64,000 bases of DNA from Nicoliella lavandulae (GTDB lineage Bacteria; Bacillota; Bacilli; Lactobacillales; Lactobacillaceae). Below the pieces are notes generated by a model. It was not told the origin of the DNA, did not search any database, and worked only from the letters and a program-made list of their open reading frames with translations. A program made the translations under genes and the position numbers. Shown here piece by piece: positions 16,041 through 24,667 of the stretch (position 1 is the first letter of the stretch; every line of letters begins with the position of its first letter). The stretch spans positions 434,001 through 498,000 of the forward strand of contig NZ_JAWMWH010000001.1 in assembly GCF_037546185.1 (NCBI RefSeq). The letters are read 5' to 3'.

Positions 16041-18166
16041 GAACTAACAGCAGTCGATAAACTCTGTAGTCCAGACTCGTAAACCTGAGCACTAGAAGCT
16101 ATCGTATTAGCAGTCGTAGTCACGGATCGTTGATAAACTGCATCCGAACTAACCACCGAAACTAACAGCTTGGTATTGCCTTGGAGCACAATGTTTTGGA
16201 CGAAGCCGCTGTCAGCACTAATCGAAGCAACAACACTAGCAACACTTTGATCCATAACATTAGCAGATAATTGCGCACTTTGTAATAAGGAGTGCTGCGA
16301 CTGAGCACTGCTTAAATCTGAACTAGTCAATGAAAGTGCATTAGCAGATGATAATAAATTTTGATAACTACTAATAATCGCATTCGTTGAACTAGCATAA
16401 TTAGAAACAGCTTGTGAAGCTTGATTTGCACTCGCAATCATATCTTCAAACTGCTGTGAAGCTGAATTAACTTGTGAATTATTATCATTTGATATACTAG
16501 TATATTGTTGAGCAGCGCTGCTAACTTGATCACTCACTGAACTAACTGCACTTGTATATGCAGTTAATGACGTGTAATACGAATTAATTGCACTAACCAA
16601 ATCATTATTAATTAACACTGCTGAATTTGCTAGTGATGGTGAATTTTGAATCGCACTGCTTAGATCAGCGGTATTTTGACTAGAAAATGATTCGATTGAT
16701 AATCCATAACTAGCAGTTGAAGAGGTAATCGTTGGCACTACCCCATCAGACCCCTCTGCATAACCACTTTGTAATTCGTTTACAATTGAATTAAAACTAC
16801 TGGCAGCACTATCAAATTGAATCCCACTCCCCGGGTTAGCACTAACTGCACTCCATTGACTGGCAATTGTTGGGATTGATTGCGAAAGGATTGCAAGACT
16901 TGTTACCAATGATTTAGCAGCAGTTCCATCAATCATCATTGAACCTAAGTTAGCCAACGAATTAGATAAAATACTAATTTGAGAAGCAGCTGATGATAAA
17001 CTACTCATTTGACTTTGGGCAGATGAAGTTAATCCTTGCACATCCGTGGCATAAGAACTAGCTTGATCAGAAATAAATTCAATGCTTTCCAGATTATCAT
17101 TTAAATCAAAGAACGAGTTCCCGATTGAATCCGCTGCACTAGATGCGTAGTCCTCAACGCTACTATTATAAAAAGCTACACTAGCAGTGTAACTGGCCTG
17201 AGTGAATAACGAGTTAAAATTATCATTATAGTTACTAAACTGGCTCCAAGCATTGTTTGCATTAGAATATATGGATGCTTGAGATGAATATATAATTGAA
17301 GTTTCACTGGCGGTACTAGCAATTGATGTTGATAGACTAGCATAACTACTGAACGAACTAGTGGACAATTGCGATTCACTAGCAAGTAAACTACTCATTT
17401 GACTAGCAAGTGAAGACACACTGTTTGCCATTTCATATTCTTGTTGCCCAGATAATACTAACGCTTGGGTTTGAACATTCGTTAACTGGCCATTAGCAGA
17501 ACTAACAGTTGTTTGCGCCTGTTGGTAATAGCCATTAATTACACTTTCATATGATTTTGCTGCTGCAAGTGATGCGGCATCATTATTATTGTTGCCACTT
17601 GTAGTATTGTTACTATTAGTTGTTGTATCACTACTTGAGCCAGTACTGCCACTATTAGTTGTGTTGCTACTCGAGCTAGTATTTCCACTACTTATTGTAG
17701 TGTTGCCACTCGATTCAGTACCGCCACTGCTTGTTGTGTTGCTATTTGAACCAGTGCTGCCACTACTCATAGTATTGTTATTTGAGCCAGTGCTACCACT
17801 ACTAGTTGTTGTATTACTGTTCGAGCTAGTATTATCATTACTGCTACTAGTCGTAGTAACGTTACCACTTGAGCTAGTATTAGCACCACTATTAGTTGAT
17901 TGGGTACTGGTTTTTGAATTAGTATCCGAAGAACTAGGGTTAGTGCTTGAGTTACTGTCATTATTTGAGGATTGAGATTCAGTAGCACTACTTTGAGTCA
18001 CATTATTAGATGCATTGTTAGTAACTGAGTCCGCATGGGCTACATTGGCTTCATAACCACCAGCTAATAATCCAAAGGTGGTGATTCCAACCACGATCCA
18101 CATTTTTTTACGTTTATACATTTTTTTATGTATACTTTGCGCTCTTAAATGTTTTTTATCATACAT
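14579..18166 (-). CDS. giant serine-rich repeat surface protein, N-terminal portion
   Basis: 1195 residues before a premature stop caused by a one-base insertion at 14583-14585. Restoring the frame gives about 1530 residues (13567-18166). The N-terminus (HKKMYKRKKMWIVVGITTFGLLAGG...AHADS) is a KxYKxGKxW-like signal used by accessory-secreted or long Ser-rich proteins of lactobacilli. Residues about 50-200 are a Ser/Thr/Asn/Gly low-complexity stalk, 200-720 a Ser/Ala-rich helical region and the rest the repeat array. It is probably secreted and glycosylated for adhesion or biofilm formation. The gene has no operon partners. Role inferred from composition. Confidence 0.8.
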   Translation of the reverse strand: MYDKKHLRAQSIHKKMYKRKKMWIVVGITTFGLLAGGYEANVAHADSVTNNASNNVTQSSATESQSSNNDSNSSTNPSSSDTNSKTSTQSTNSGANTSSSGNVTTTSSSNDNTSSNSNTTTSSGSTGSNNNTMSSGSTGSNSNTTSSGGTESSGNTTISSGNTSSSSNTTNSGSTGSSSDTTTNSNNTTSGNNNNDAASLAAAKSYESVINGYYQQAQTTVSSANGQLTNVQTQALVLSGQQEYEMANSVSSLASQMSSLLASESQLSTSSFSSYASLSTSIASTASETSIIYSSQASIYSNANNAWSQFSNYNDNFNSLFTQASYTASVAFYNSSVEDYASSAADSIGNSFFDLNDNLESIEFISDQASSYATDVQGLTSSAQSQMSSLSSAASQISILSNSLANLGSMMIDGTAAKSLVTSLAILSQSIPTIASQWSAVSANPGSGIQFDSAASSFNSIVNELQSGYAEGSDGVVPTITSSTASYGLSIESFSSQNTADLSSAIQNSPSLANSAVLINNDLVSAINSYYTSLTAYTSAVSSVSDQVSSAAQQYTSISNDNNSQVNSASQQFEDMIASANQASQAVSNYASSTNAIISSYQNLLSSANALSLTSSDLSSAQSQHSLLQSAQLSANVMDQSVASVVASISADSGFVQNIVLQGNTKLLVSVVSSDAVYQRSVTTTANTIASSAQVYESGLQSLSTAVSSAYDSSVAASTAKSEYDSSVAASSAAKSAYDSSVAASTAKSVYDSSVAASTAKSEYDSSVAASSAAKSAYDSSVAASTAKSEYDSSVAASSAAKSAYDSSVAASTAKSVYDSSVAASSAAKSAYDSSVAASTAKSVYDSSVAASSAAKSAYDSSVAASTAKSVYDSSVAASTAKSEYDSSVAASTAKSVYDSSVAASTAKSEYDSSVAASSAAKSAYDSSVAASTAKSVYDSSVAASTAKSEYDSSVAASTAKSEYDSSVAASSAAKSAYDSSVAASTAKSEYDSSVAASSAARSAYDSSVAASTAKSVYDSSVAASTAKSAYDSSVAASTAKSEYDSSVAASTAKSEYDSSVAASTAKSEYDSSVAASTAKSVYDSSVAASTAKSVYDSSVAASTAKSAYDSSVAASTAKSEYDSSVAASSAAKSAYDSSVAASTAKSEYDSSVAASSAAKSAYDSSVAASTAKSAYDSSVAASAAKSAYDSSVAG

Positions 18167-18365
18167 AAATTATCAATCCCCTTTTTCAATCGTGTCCTAT
18201 TAATACCTATAGTTAAGCACTTTTATTTAATCCTTGTCAATTATCAGCATTAATAAATTATTATTTCATAATATTATCTTTTTAGTTACAAAATTATAAC
18301 ATTTATAAATAAATCTTTATTTAGGAATATGATTAATAATGATTACATAAATTATCGAGGTGGAT

Positions 18366-19364
18366 ATGATGTTTCATCAAAAAAGTATAAAAAAGGGAGT
18401 CATCCTTTTACTGGCAACGTTTACCTTTGGGATGACCGCAGTTAACACTGCGAATGCTAGTTATGTCCCTAATTATGATTATGCAGACAATGCTGACTCA
18501 CTTGGTACTAATAAGCTAATTACTTCTGCTACTGGCCTTAACCAGTTAAAAAATAGTGCCAAGGCTGCTGCTGCAATGGATTATAATTCAGGCCAATTTG
18601 TTTATTCTAAAAATGGTACTACTAAGTATGCCATTGCTTCTACGACTAAGTTAATGACTCTATACTTAGCAATCCAAAAGGCTAAGCAATTAGGGCAATG
18701 GAATCACAAGGTTCGGATTTCAAGTAGCTTAAGTAAGATGAGTAAGAGCTCAGACTTAGGGAACTTTAGAATGAATACTGGTAGTTACTATACCGTTCAT
18801 AGTCTATATAAAGCTGCTTTAATTGCGTCATCTAATAGTGCCGCCATTGCACTTGGTCAATATGTTGCTGGCTCTAATAATCGTTTCATTACCATGATGA
18901 ATAAACAAGCTGATGCTTGGGACATTAACAATCAGGCTCACTTTGTATCTGCATCTGGTCTAGAAAATTCAGATCTATATCGCTATGGATTTAAATATGG
19001 TAGCAAGCATGATTACAATAAGGTTAGTGCTCGTGCACTGGCAATCATCGCTCACCATATTTTGAGCCTTTACCCTAGCATTGTAAATGATGCTGATCAT
19101 CGATATGCATCCCTAGATGGTCAAACCCTCAAAAATGAAAATGAACTATTACCAGGTGGTAACAGCTATATTCCAGCGCTTAAGGTTGATGGCCTTAAAA
19201 CTGGTTATACCCCACTAGCTGGTTATTGTTTAGTCAGTACCAGTAAGAAGAACAATCATCGTTTAATCGTTGTTACTTTAAATGATAAAAATGGTTCTCA
19301 TGATCAAGCTAAGATGATTACAGCCATTTACAAATATTCTTCACTATTTAATTCAAATATGTAA
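18366..19364 (+). CDS. dacA: D-alanyl-D-alanine carboxypeptidase (S11 family)
   Basis: 332 residues. The ATG at 18366 has the best spacing from CGAGG; a GTG at 18360 is too close. The signal peptide (KKGVILLLATFTFGMTAVNTANA) precedes a penicillin-binding domain with all three motifs: STTK near residue 92, SSN near 155 and KTG in GLKTGYTP near 275. It trims the terminal D-Ala from peptidoglycan pentapeptides outside the cell. It is shorter than PBP5-type enzymes, lacking the C-terminal beta domain and amphipathic anchor, so it is probably released or loosely wall-bound. Confidence 0.85.
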   Translation: MMFHQKSIKKGVILLLATFTFGMTAVNTANASYVPNYDYADNADSLGTNKLITSATGLNQLKNSAKAAAAMDYNSGQFVYSKNGTTKYAIASTTKLMTLYLAIQKAKQLGQWNHKVRISSSLSKMSKSSDLGNFRMNTGSYYTVHSLYKAALIASSNSAAIALGQYVAGSNNRFITMMNKQADAWDINNQAHFVSASGLENSDLYRYGFKYGSKHDYNKVSARALAIIAHHILSLYPSIVNDADHRYASLDGQTLKNENELLPGGNSYIPALKVDGLKTGYTPLAGYCLVSTSKKNNHRLIVVTLNDKNGSHDQAKMITAIYKYSSLFNSNM

Positions 19365-19387
19365 ACCAATCGTCATTGATTGATACT

Positions 19388-19430
19388 AAAAAAGCTCAGC
19401 TAACCAAATTCAGTTAGCTGAGCTTTTTTT
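19388..19430. terminator. bidirectional terminator between dacA and the TIM-barrel gene
   Basis: AAAAAAGCTCAGCTAAC pairs perfectly with GTTAGCTGAGCTTTTTT across an eight-base loop, serving the two convergent genes. Confidence 0.9.
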
Positions 19431-19431
19431 A

Positions 19432-20109
19432 TTATGATAATGGATCTAAGATTGTTTTTAGTTGATCAAAGTGTTTGAAGCGATCACCAACTAGTACCCC
19501 ATCGATACCAAGTTTTTTAGCTAATTCAGCTTCTCTTGGTTCAACGTGACCTCCTAGTACTAACCGGTACTTAACGTTTTCGTACTTAGAAAGGATTTCT
19601 TTTAATTCATTGAAGATTCTAGCAGCAGTTTCATCTGAGTAAAGCCGCTTTCCTTCCAAGGTTGATTTAATGGATTCCCATGAAATAATTACTTCGTGGT
19701 TACTTAAGTCTAAGTCCCCCACGATTTTATCAAATTCTTCTTGAATTCCATCTTCATCATTTTCGGAACCCATACAAATAATTGGTGTAATCTTATGTTT
19801 CAAAGCATTTTCAAGCTTGTTGTTAATTACATCATAATCTTCGTGAAGTTGAATCCGCCGTTCCAAATGACCAACGAATGCATACTTAATTCCTAAGTAG
19901 TGAAGTTCATCAGCAGATGGTTCGCCGACAGTCCGCTTAGTAATGGTAATGTTTTGTGCAGCTTCTTGGAAGTTCTTAAACTTGTTTGGTTGTAGCATTA
20001 CTGGTGAAATAATCAAATCAGGCTTGAAAGTGTGTTTTTCAACATCTGCCATCATTGATTGTTGTTCTTTAACAGGCATTAAAGTCTTAAAATTCATTAT
20101 ACATAACAT
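19432..20109 (-). CDS. divergent triosephosphate isomerase-like protein
   Basis: 225 residues, shorter than typical TpiA (about 250). AGAAGGAG precedes the ATG. TIM-barrel landmarks remain: NFK near residue 6 (usual NWK with catalytic Lys), GHLERR near 79 (usual GHSERR with catalytic His), a Glu in SWESI near 144 (usual EPVWAIGTG), GGHVEP near 190 (usual GGSVKP) and the GIDGVLVGDRF phosphate-loop region. All three catalytic residues seem present, but the Glu-loop signature is lost. It is probably a paralogue, with another tpiA in the gpm/eno region expected elsewhere. Confidence 0.65.
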   Translation of the reverse strand: MLCIMNFKTLMPVKEQQSMMADVEKHTFKPDLIISPVMLQPNKFKNFQEAAQNITITKRTVGEPSADELHYLGIKYAFVGHLERRIQLHEDYDVINNKLENALKHKITPIICMGSENDEDGIQEEFDKIVGDLDLSNHEVIISWESIKSTLEGKRLYSDETAARIFNELKEILSKYENVKYRLVLGGHVEPREAELAKKLGIDGVLVGDRFKHFDQLKTILDPLS

Positions 20110-20182
20110 TTTAAACTTCTCCTTCTAATTCAGTTAATTGCAACTTAATTCTAGCACAATTGTACAACAAGATTATAGTATT

Positions 20183-20521
20183 TTACCTTTTAACCAACCA
20201 AATTAGAATTAACACAATGATGAATAAAATAATCACGTTGCGTTTTGTTTGACCATTGTTCACACCCATCAACCAATTGTTAATAATATATAATCCCAAT
20301 TTCTTGGATAGCTTAGGATGATGTTCTAATAACCACCGCCAAAAGATAAATATCAAGTAAAAGACGATTAATACTAACCCGGCATATAAAATTAGCCAGG
20401 TAGCTACTGCAAATAATATTGCCAGCATGATTAGAACTAAAATTGAGCTTATACAACCAAAAAATAACGCAACACAGATTACCATCAAAATAAAAAAGGC
20501 CAATAATAGGAATACAATCAT
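20183..20521 (-). CDS. multi-pass membrane protein of unknown function
   Basis: About 112 residues from the ATG at 20521, seven bases after GGTGG. There are two or three hydrophobic helices at residues 1-50 and 48-65, a basic loop (LLEHHPKLSKKLGLYIINNW) and a C-terminal helix (VIILFIIVLILIWLVKR). No family recognised. It lies between the TIM-like gene and the Nramp-like gene on the same strand. Confidence 0.6.
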   Translation of the reverse strand: MIVFLLLAFFILMVICVALFFGCISSILVLIMLAILFAVATWLILYAGLVLIVFYLIFIFWRWLLEHHPKLSKKLGLYIINNWLMGVNNGQTKRNVIILFIIVLILIWLVKR

Positions 20522-20577
20522 ATTTTTCACCACCGTTGGCCCTTATTTTACATTAATTTAATCAATGATAGTAGCTT

Positions 20578-21849
20578 TTACCAGAGTTTCAGCATGGGAC
20601 CAACCATATATAAGCCAAATCCCATTACCACTAAACTACAAATAATGACCGTCCAACGATAAATTCCTTTCATGCGATATTCCTTTGGCAGTGCCTTTGC
20701 TTCTAGTAGTAATAAGAATCCTAATACGATGGGCAACATTAATGCATTGATGACTTCCACTAACACCGCTAGTTCCACCGTATGGTTATTAAATAGGGCC
20801 ACCGCAGCACCCACAATATAAATCAACGTTAGCGTCGTGTAAAAACCAGCACTTTGTTTATTCACCCGATCATTTAAACTATGCCGGATATTTAATACCT
20901 CTGTAATTCCCCAGGTTCCAGATAAACTAACCACGATGGCTGCCACTAAGGCTCCACCTAAGATACTGGCACCCATAATTAATTTAGCCCAGTCACTACC
21001 TAAAAATGGCGCCAGGGTATTAACTAAGTCGCCCACAGTATTTAACGGGCTAGATCTGTGTTTGGCAGTTGCAGCAGCAAATAAAACAACGAAACCAATC
21101 ATAATGCCCTGCGTAATTACCGTTCCAATTCCGGTATCCAATTGCTCACGCTTAATCATCTTCGGTGTTAACTTCTTATCAATCACTGCTCCTTGTTGAT
21201 AAAAAATCATCCATGGCATGATTACGGCTCCCACATTGGCCGCAACTAAGTATAAATACGATGAGTTTTCAAATGGCACTGTTTTGATGCCATTCCACAT
21301 ACTGCTTAGATCTGGCTTAACTACAATTAAAGCGATAATGAACATTAACTCAAATAATCCCACTGCTACTCCAATGTGTTCGACCTTGTGATATGAATTT
21401 TTAAACGAAACCACTAGTAAGATCAACGTTGCGAACGGTACGGTAATCCATTTAGAAATTCCAAATAGCTCACCTACACCAGCAATCCCAATCATTTCAG
21501 TTAATAACGCACCAATGACCGAGATTAAGAGGGTTGCTGCGGATAAAACGGCCCAGCCACCACCAAAGTGTTTTCGAATCAATTCGCCATGCCCTTGCTT
21601 AGTGACAATCCCTAGTCGCACTGTCATCTCTTGGGCCATAAATAAAATCGGAATCAAGAGTAACTGCGGTAAGATCATTGAGTAGCCGAACTGCGAACCA
21701 GATTGGGCAGCGGTAATTAAGCATCCCGCATCAGTATCAGCTAACATTACGATTAGTCCTGGTCCACACACCTTTAAGAACAGTTTAATTCGATCACTAA
21801 TTCCGTGCTGATCATCATCCAATGATGATAACTTTGTTGTTTCTTCCAA
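20578..21849 (-). CDS. Nramp-family divalent metal transporter
   Basis: About 423 residues. AGGAG is eight bases ahead of a TTG at 21849; the longer frame to 21990 crosses the promoter region. Around ten membrane helices. TM1 GPGLIVMLADTDAGC aligns with the Nramp DPGN motif but reads DAGC, replacing the metal-binding Asn. TM6 keeps A-x-x-M-P (AVIMPWMIFYQQ). It is most like the Nramp-related branch that includes magnesium transporters and other atypical members. Proton-coupled Mn uptake is the default guess, but the altered motif makes the substrate uncertain. Confidence 0.75.
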   Translation of the reverse strand: MEETTKLSSLDDDQHGISDRIKLFLKVCGPGLIVMLADTDAGCLITAAQSGSQFGYSMILPQLLLIPILFMAQEMTVRLGIVTKQGHGELIRKHFGGGWAVLSAATLLISVIGALLTEMIGIAGVGELFGISKWITVPFATLILLVVSFKNSYHKVEHIGVAVGLFELMFIIALIVVKPDLSSMWNGIKTVPFENSSYLYLVAANVGAVIMPWMIFYQQGAVIDKKLTPKMIKREQLDTGIGTVITQGIMIGFVVLFAAATAKHRSSPLNTVGDLVNTLAPFLGSDWAKLIMGASILGGALVAAIVVSLSGTWGITEVLNIRHSLNDRVNKQSAGFYTTLTLIYIVGAAVALFNNHTVELAVLVEVINALMLPIVLGFLLLLEAKALPKEYRMKGIYRWTVIICSLVVMGFGLYMVGPMLKLW

Positions 21850-21977
21850 AACGCTCACTCCTAAAAAATTCGATACATTTATCCTAGAACAAAAAAATTT
21901 AGAATGAAAGACTACAAAACACAACATGTATGTGATATGTAATTTAGATAGCACAATATATAGTATGTAAAAACATA

Positions 21978-22018
21978 AAAGTGGGACCAACCGTCACGAT
22001 GGCGATTGGTCCCACTTT
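21978..22018. terminator. strong bidirectional terminator
   Basis: AAAGTGGGACCAA pairs perfectly with TTGGTCCCACTTT across a 15-base loop, ending the acetyltransferase gene. Confidence 0.85.
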
Positions 22019-22031
22019 GTGAAAAATCAAT

Positions 22032-22523
22032 TTATTTTAACTTTTTTTGCATACCAAACCATTTAATGTCACCGAAAGTAGAATTAGATCGACGTAATAA
22101 TTGAAAACCATATTTTTCATAAAATGGTATTAATCGATCACGACAATCAAGGATTAAACTAGTTAATCCATCCGTTTTTGCAACCGCTTCCGCTCGCTTT
22201 AAGAGCTCAGTTGCTAATCCTGCCCCTTGATATTTAGGGAGGACTGCTAATCCTAAAACAGCTAAGTTGGTGTCAGTGGCCTTAGGGGCTAAATCTTCGT
22301 AATAGCTCTCGTTATCTAAAACATCCTTGTCAGTCGTCCGACAAGAAATCATCCCCGCAATTTCACCATCCACATCAATTACAAATGACATTGCCGAAAC
22401 ATTGTTAACCACTTCAACAAAGTCATCACGATCCATTTGTTCATCTGGTTCAAAGCAACTTTGTTCGACATTTAGCATCCCGTCAACGTCCTTTAATTCG
22501 GGATGTCTATAAATTGGATTCAT
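22032..22523 (-). CDS. GNAT-family N-acetyltransferase
   Basis: 163 residues, ATG at 22523. GNAT core: a first strand IYRHPELKDVDGM, central strands with SFVIDVDGEIAGMI, and acetyl-CoA loop QGAGLATELLKRAE near 100-112, followed by FYEKYGFQLL near 140. The acceptor is unknown; the overall pattern resembles the arylalkylamine/serotonin acetyltransferase-like group. Monocistronic, ending in a strong terminator. A parS site lies about 90 bases upstream. Confidence 0.8.
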   Translation of the reverse strand: MNPIYRHPELKDVDGMLNVEQSCFEPDEQMDRDDFVEVVNNVSAMSFVIDVDGEIAGMISCRTTDKDVLDNESYYEDLAPKATDTNLAVLGLAVLPKYQGAGLATELLKRAEAVAKTDGLTSLILDCRDRLIPFYEKYGFQLLRRSNSTFGDIKWFGMQKKLK

Positions 22524-22615
22524 TATTAATCACTCCGTTTCGATTCATTAACTAATGATATTATAACAGAAGGATTTGTATAATTACGACTAATTTTAAC
22601 GTTCTTTAATGATAT

Positions 22616-22631
22616 TGTTTCACGTGTAACA
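22616..22631. promoter_or_regulatory. parS: parS site
   Basis: TGTTTCACGTGTAACA differs by one base from the ParB-binding consensus TGTTTCACGTGAAACA. It lies between dnaB and the acetyltransferase gene. Confidence 0.85.
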
Positions 22632-22644
22632 TTAGTGAAAATAA

Positions 22645-22674
22645 AAAAGGGATTGCTAAGTTAGCAATCCCTTT
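22645..22674. terminator. terminator of the dnaB operon
   Basis: AAAGGGATTGCTAA and TTAGCAATCCCTTT form a near-perfect stem abutting the dnaB stop codon. Confidence 0.7.
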
Positions 22675-22676
22675 CA

Positions 22677-24059
22677 TCATTGTCCATCATCATTATATGC
22701 AATTGATGAGAACTTATTGTGCGATTTTACAAATAATAATTTCACAGTGCCTCGTGGACCAGAACGGTTCTTTTCTAGGATGACTTCAACTTCACCAATG
22801 TCGTTATTGTCATCGGATTGGCCACCGTTATCATCATCGTCATCACCATCCCGTTCGTAATAGTCATCACGATATAGGAATGCAACGATATCCGCATCTT
22901 GTTCAATCGACCCTGATTCACGAATGTCAGATAGCACTGGTCGCTTATCCTGCCGTTGTTCAACACCCCGGGATAGTTGCGATAGTGCAATTACCGGTAC
23001 ACTTAGTTCGTTCGCTAATTTTTTCATTTGCCGTGAAATCGCGGAAACTTCTTGTTGCCGATTTTCACGATTGCCACCTTCAATTAGTTGAAGATAATCA
23101 ACTACGATGAGCCCTAAGTTACCCTTTTCCTTAGCCAAGCGCCGACTTTTTGCTCGGATCTCAGACATTCTAATCCCTGGCGTATCATCAATGTACACAC
23201 TGGCATTGGAAAGGCTCCCCATTGCAATCACTAGGTTTTGCCATTCTTCATTACTTAAGTTTCCAGTTCGCAAATGGTTGGCATCGATGCTACCTTCTGC
23301 ACATAACATCCGGTTAACTAACTGTTCTGCACCCATTTCCAAACTAAAAATGGCCACGGTAGCATCAGACTTAGTCGCAACGTTTTGAGCTACGTTCAAT
23401 GCAAACGCCGTTTTACCAACTGCTGGACGAGCGGCTAAAATAATCAATTCACCACCATGTAATCCAGTCGTAATTTCATCTAACTTTTTATATCCCGTTG
23501 AGAGGCCCGTCACGGTATCTTGATTTTTAGATAAATCACTAATTTCATTAAATGAGTCTTTCAATACATCGCTAATTGCTTTAAATCCAGATTCATTTCG
23601 ATTTTCAGAGACATTGAGGATTTTACTTTCTGCATCATCTAGCAATGTCGTAATATCATCGTTATTGTTGTATCCTTCGGTAGCGATACTAGTTGCTGCT
23701 TCAATTAGTTTACGGGCAATCGCTTTATTATGAACGATCTTAGCATAATAAACGATGTTTGATGCCGTTGGAACTGATTGAGCTAGTTCAGTTAAATATG
23801 CTACGCCACCAACATCATCAATTTGATGTTGCGACGTTAAGTAATCGGAAACGGTTAATAAGTCAATTCTGTCATCCCGATCACTAAGTGCTTCCATTGC
23901 ATGAAAAATAATGCGATGAGCATTTTTATAAAAATCATCTGCTTCAATGTATTCCATTGCTTCAGGTAAGGATTCAGTATTTAAGAAGATTGCCCCTAAG
24001 ACTGCTTTTTCCGCATCAATATTCTGCGGTGGGACCTGACTCATTACTTCATTACTCAT
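22677..24059 (-). CDS. dnaB: replicative DNA helicase DnaB
   Basis: 460 residues. The ATG at 24059 follows GGGGAAT, and the residues after it (MSNEVMSQVPPQNIDAEKAVLG) match the family N-terminus; the frame is open to 24119. It has the DnaB N-terminal domain, a linker and a RecA-like core with Walker A AARPAVGKTA near 210 and VDYLQLI near 320. It unwinds DNA at the fork and is loaded at oriC. An acidic Asp/Asn-rich insert (about residues 410-430) precedes VEVILEKNRSGPRGT. Downstream of rplI, with a hairpin between them. Confidence 0.97.
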   Translation of the reverse strand: MSNEVMSQVPPQNIDAEKAVLGAIFLNTESLPEAMEYIEADDFYKNAHRIIFHAMEALSDRDDRIDLLTVSDYLTSQHQIDDVGGVAYLTELAQSVPTASNIVYYAKIVHNKAIARKLIEAATSIATEGYNNNDDITTLLDDAESKILNVSENRNESGFKAISDVLKDSFNEISDLSKNQDTVTGLSTGYKKLDEITTGLHGGELIILAARPAVGKTAFALNVAQNVATKSDATVAIFSLEMGAEQLVNRMLCAEGSIDANHLRTGNLSNEEWQNLVIAMGSLSNASVYIDDTPGIRMSEIRAKSRRLAKEKGNLGLIVVDYLQLIEGGNRENRQQEVSAISRQMKKLANELSVPVIALSQLSRGVEQRQDKRPVLSDIRESGSIEQDADIVAFLYRDDYYERDGDDDDDNGGQSDDNNDIGEVEVILEKNRSGPRGTVKLLFVKSHNKFSSIAYNDDGQ

Positions 24060-24082
24060 TAGATTCCCCTTGTCTATAATCA

Positions 24083-24116
24083 AATAGAACTGGAGCGGGC
24101 GCCCCAGTTCTATTTC
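24083..24116 (-). terminator. hairpin between rplI and dnaB
   Basis: AATAGAACTGG and CCAGTTCTATT pair around a GC-rich loop. The T-tract on the minus strand is weak, so it may only partly end rplI transcripts. Confidence 0.5.
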
Positions 24117-24146
24117 CAACTATCATATAAACGAATTAATCAATGA

Positions 24147-24599
24147 TTATTTTTCGCTAACGTGTACTCGAATGGTTGCAGTAACGGATGGATGAAGCTT
24201 AACCGGTACATTAGTGTATCCCATTGAGCGGATTGGTTGAGCCATTTCAATTTTACGCTTGTCCAACTTAATCCCGTATTGTTTATCTAGTGCTTGTGCA
24301 ATCTGCTTACTTGGAATGGACCCAAATAGTCGACCATCAGCACCAGCTTTAGCAGTAATTTCCACTACTGTTTTTTCATTTTCTAAAGTTGATTTTAATT
24401 CTTTAGCATTAGCAAGTTCTTCGGCTTCGTTTTTAGCTTCTGCCCGTTGTTCAGCCTTAAGTTGACCAATTGCAGAACCAGTAGCAGCCTTAGCTTTACC
24501 ATGCTTGATTAAAAAGTTTTGTGCATATCCTTGTGGAACTTCCTTAACTTCGCCGCGTTTTCCTTTTCCGCGAACATCTTCTAAGAAGATAACTTTCAT
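24147..24599 (-). CDS. rplI: 50S ribosomal protein L9
   Basis: 150 residues. N-terminal MKVIFLEDVRGKGKRGEVKEVPQGYAQNFL is the L9 signature, followed by the long connecting helix (about residues 45-75) and a C-terminal RNA-binding domain. It binds 23S rRNA domain V at the base of the L1 stalk. Upstream of dnaB and downstream of gdpP, an order conserved in Firmicutes. Confidence 0.98.
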   Translation of the reverse strand: MKVIFLEDVRGKGKRGEVKEVPQGYAQNFLIKHGKAKAATGSAIGQLKAEQRAEAKNEAEELANAKELKSTLENEKTVVEITAKAGADGRLFGSIPSKQIAQALDKQYGIKLDKRKIEMAQPIRSMGYTNVPVKLHPSVTATIRVHVSEK

Positions 24600-24667
24600 T
24601 AAAATCCACTCCTTTATTTACCAACTCTAATTTAACAGAAAAACTGGTAAATGTCTTGTTTTAAATT

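Noticed and set aside
14414..16082. Several plus-strand frames repeating LAATELSYADFA and minus-strand frames rich in QLVQRS
   Set aside because: They are shadows of the 39/42-base coding repeats, which leave every frame open; no ribosome sites or domains.
17589..17975. Plus-strand Leu/Val-rich frame that looks like a membrane protein
   Set aside because: It is antisense to the Ser/Thr/Asn/Gly low-complexity stalk of the adhesin, whose codons give Leu/Val on the other strand.
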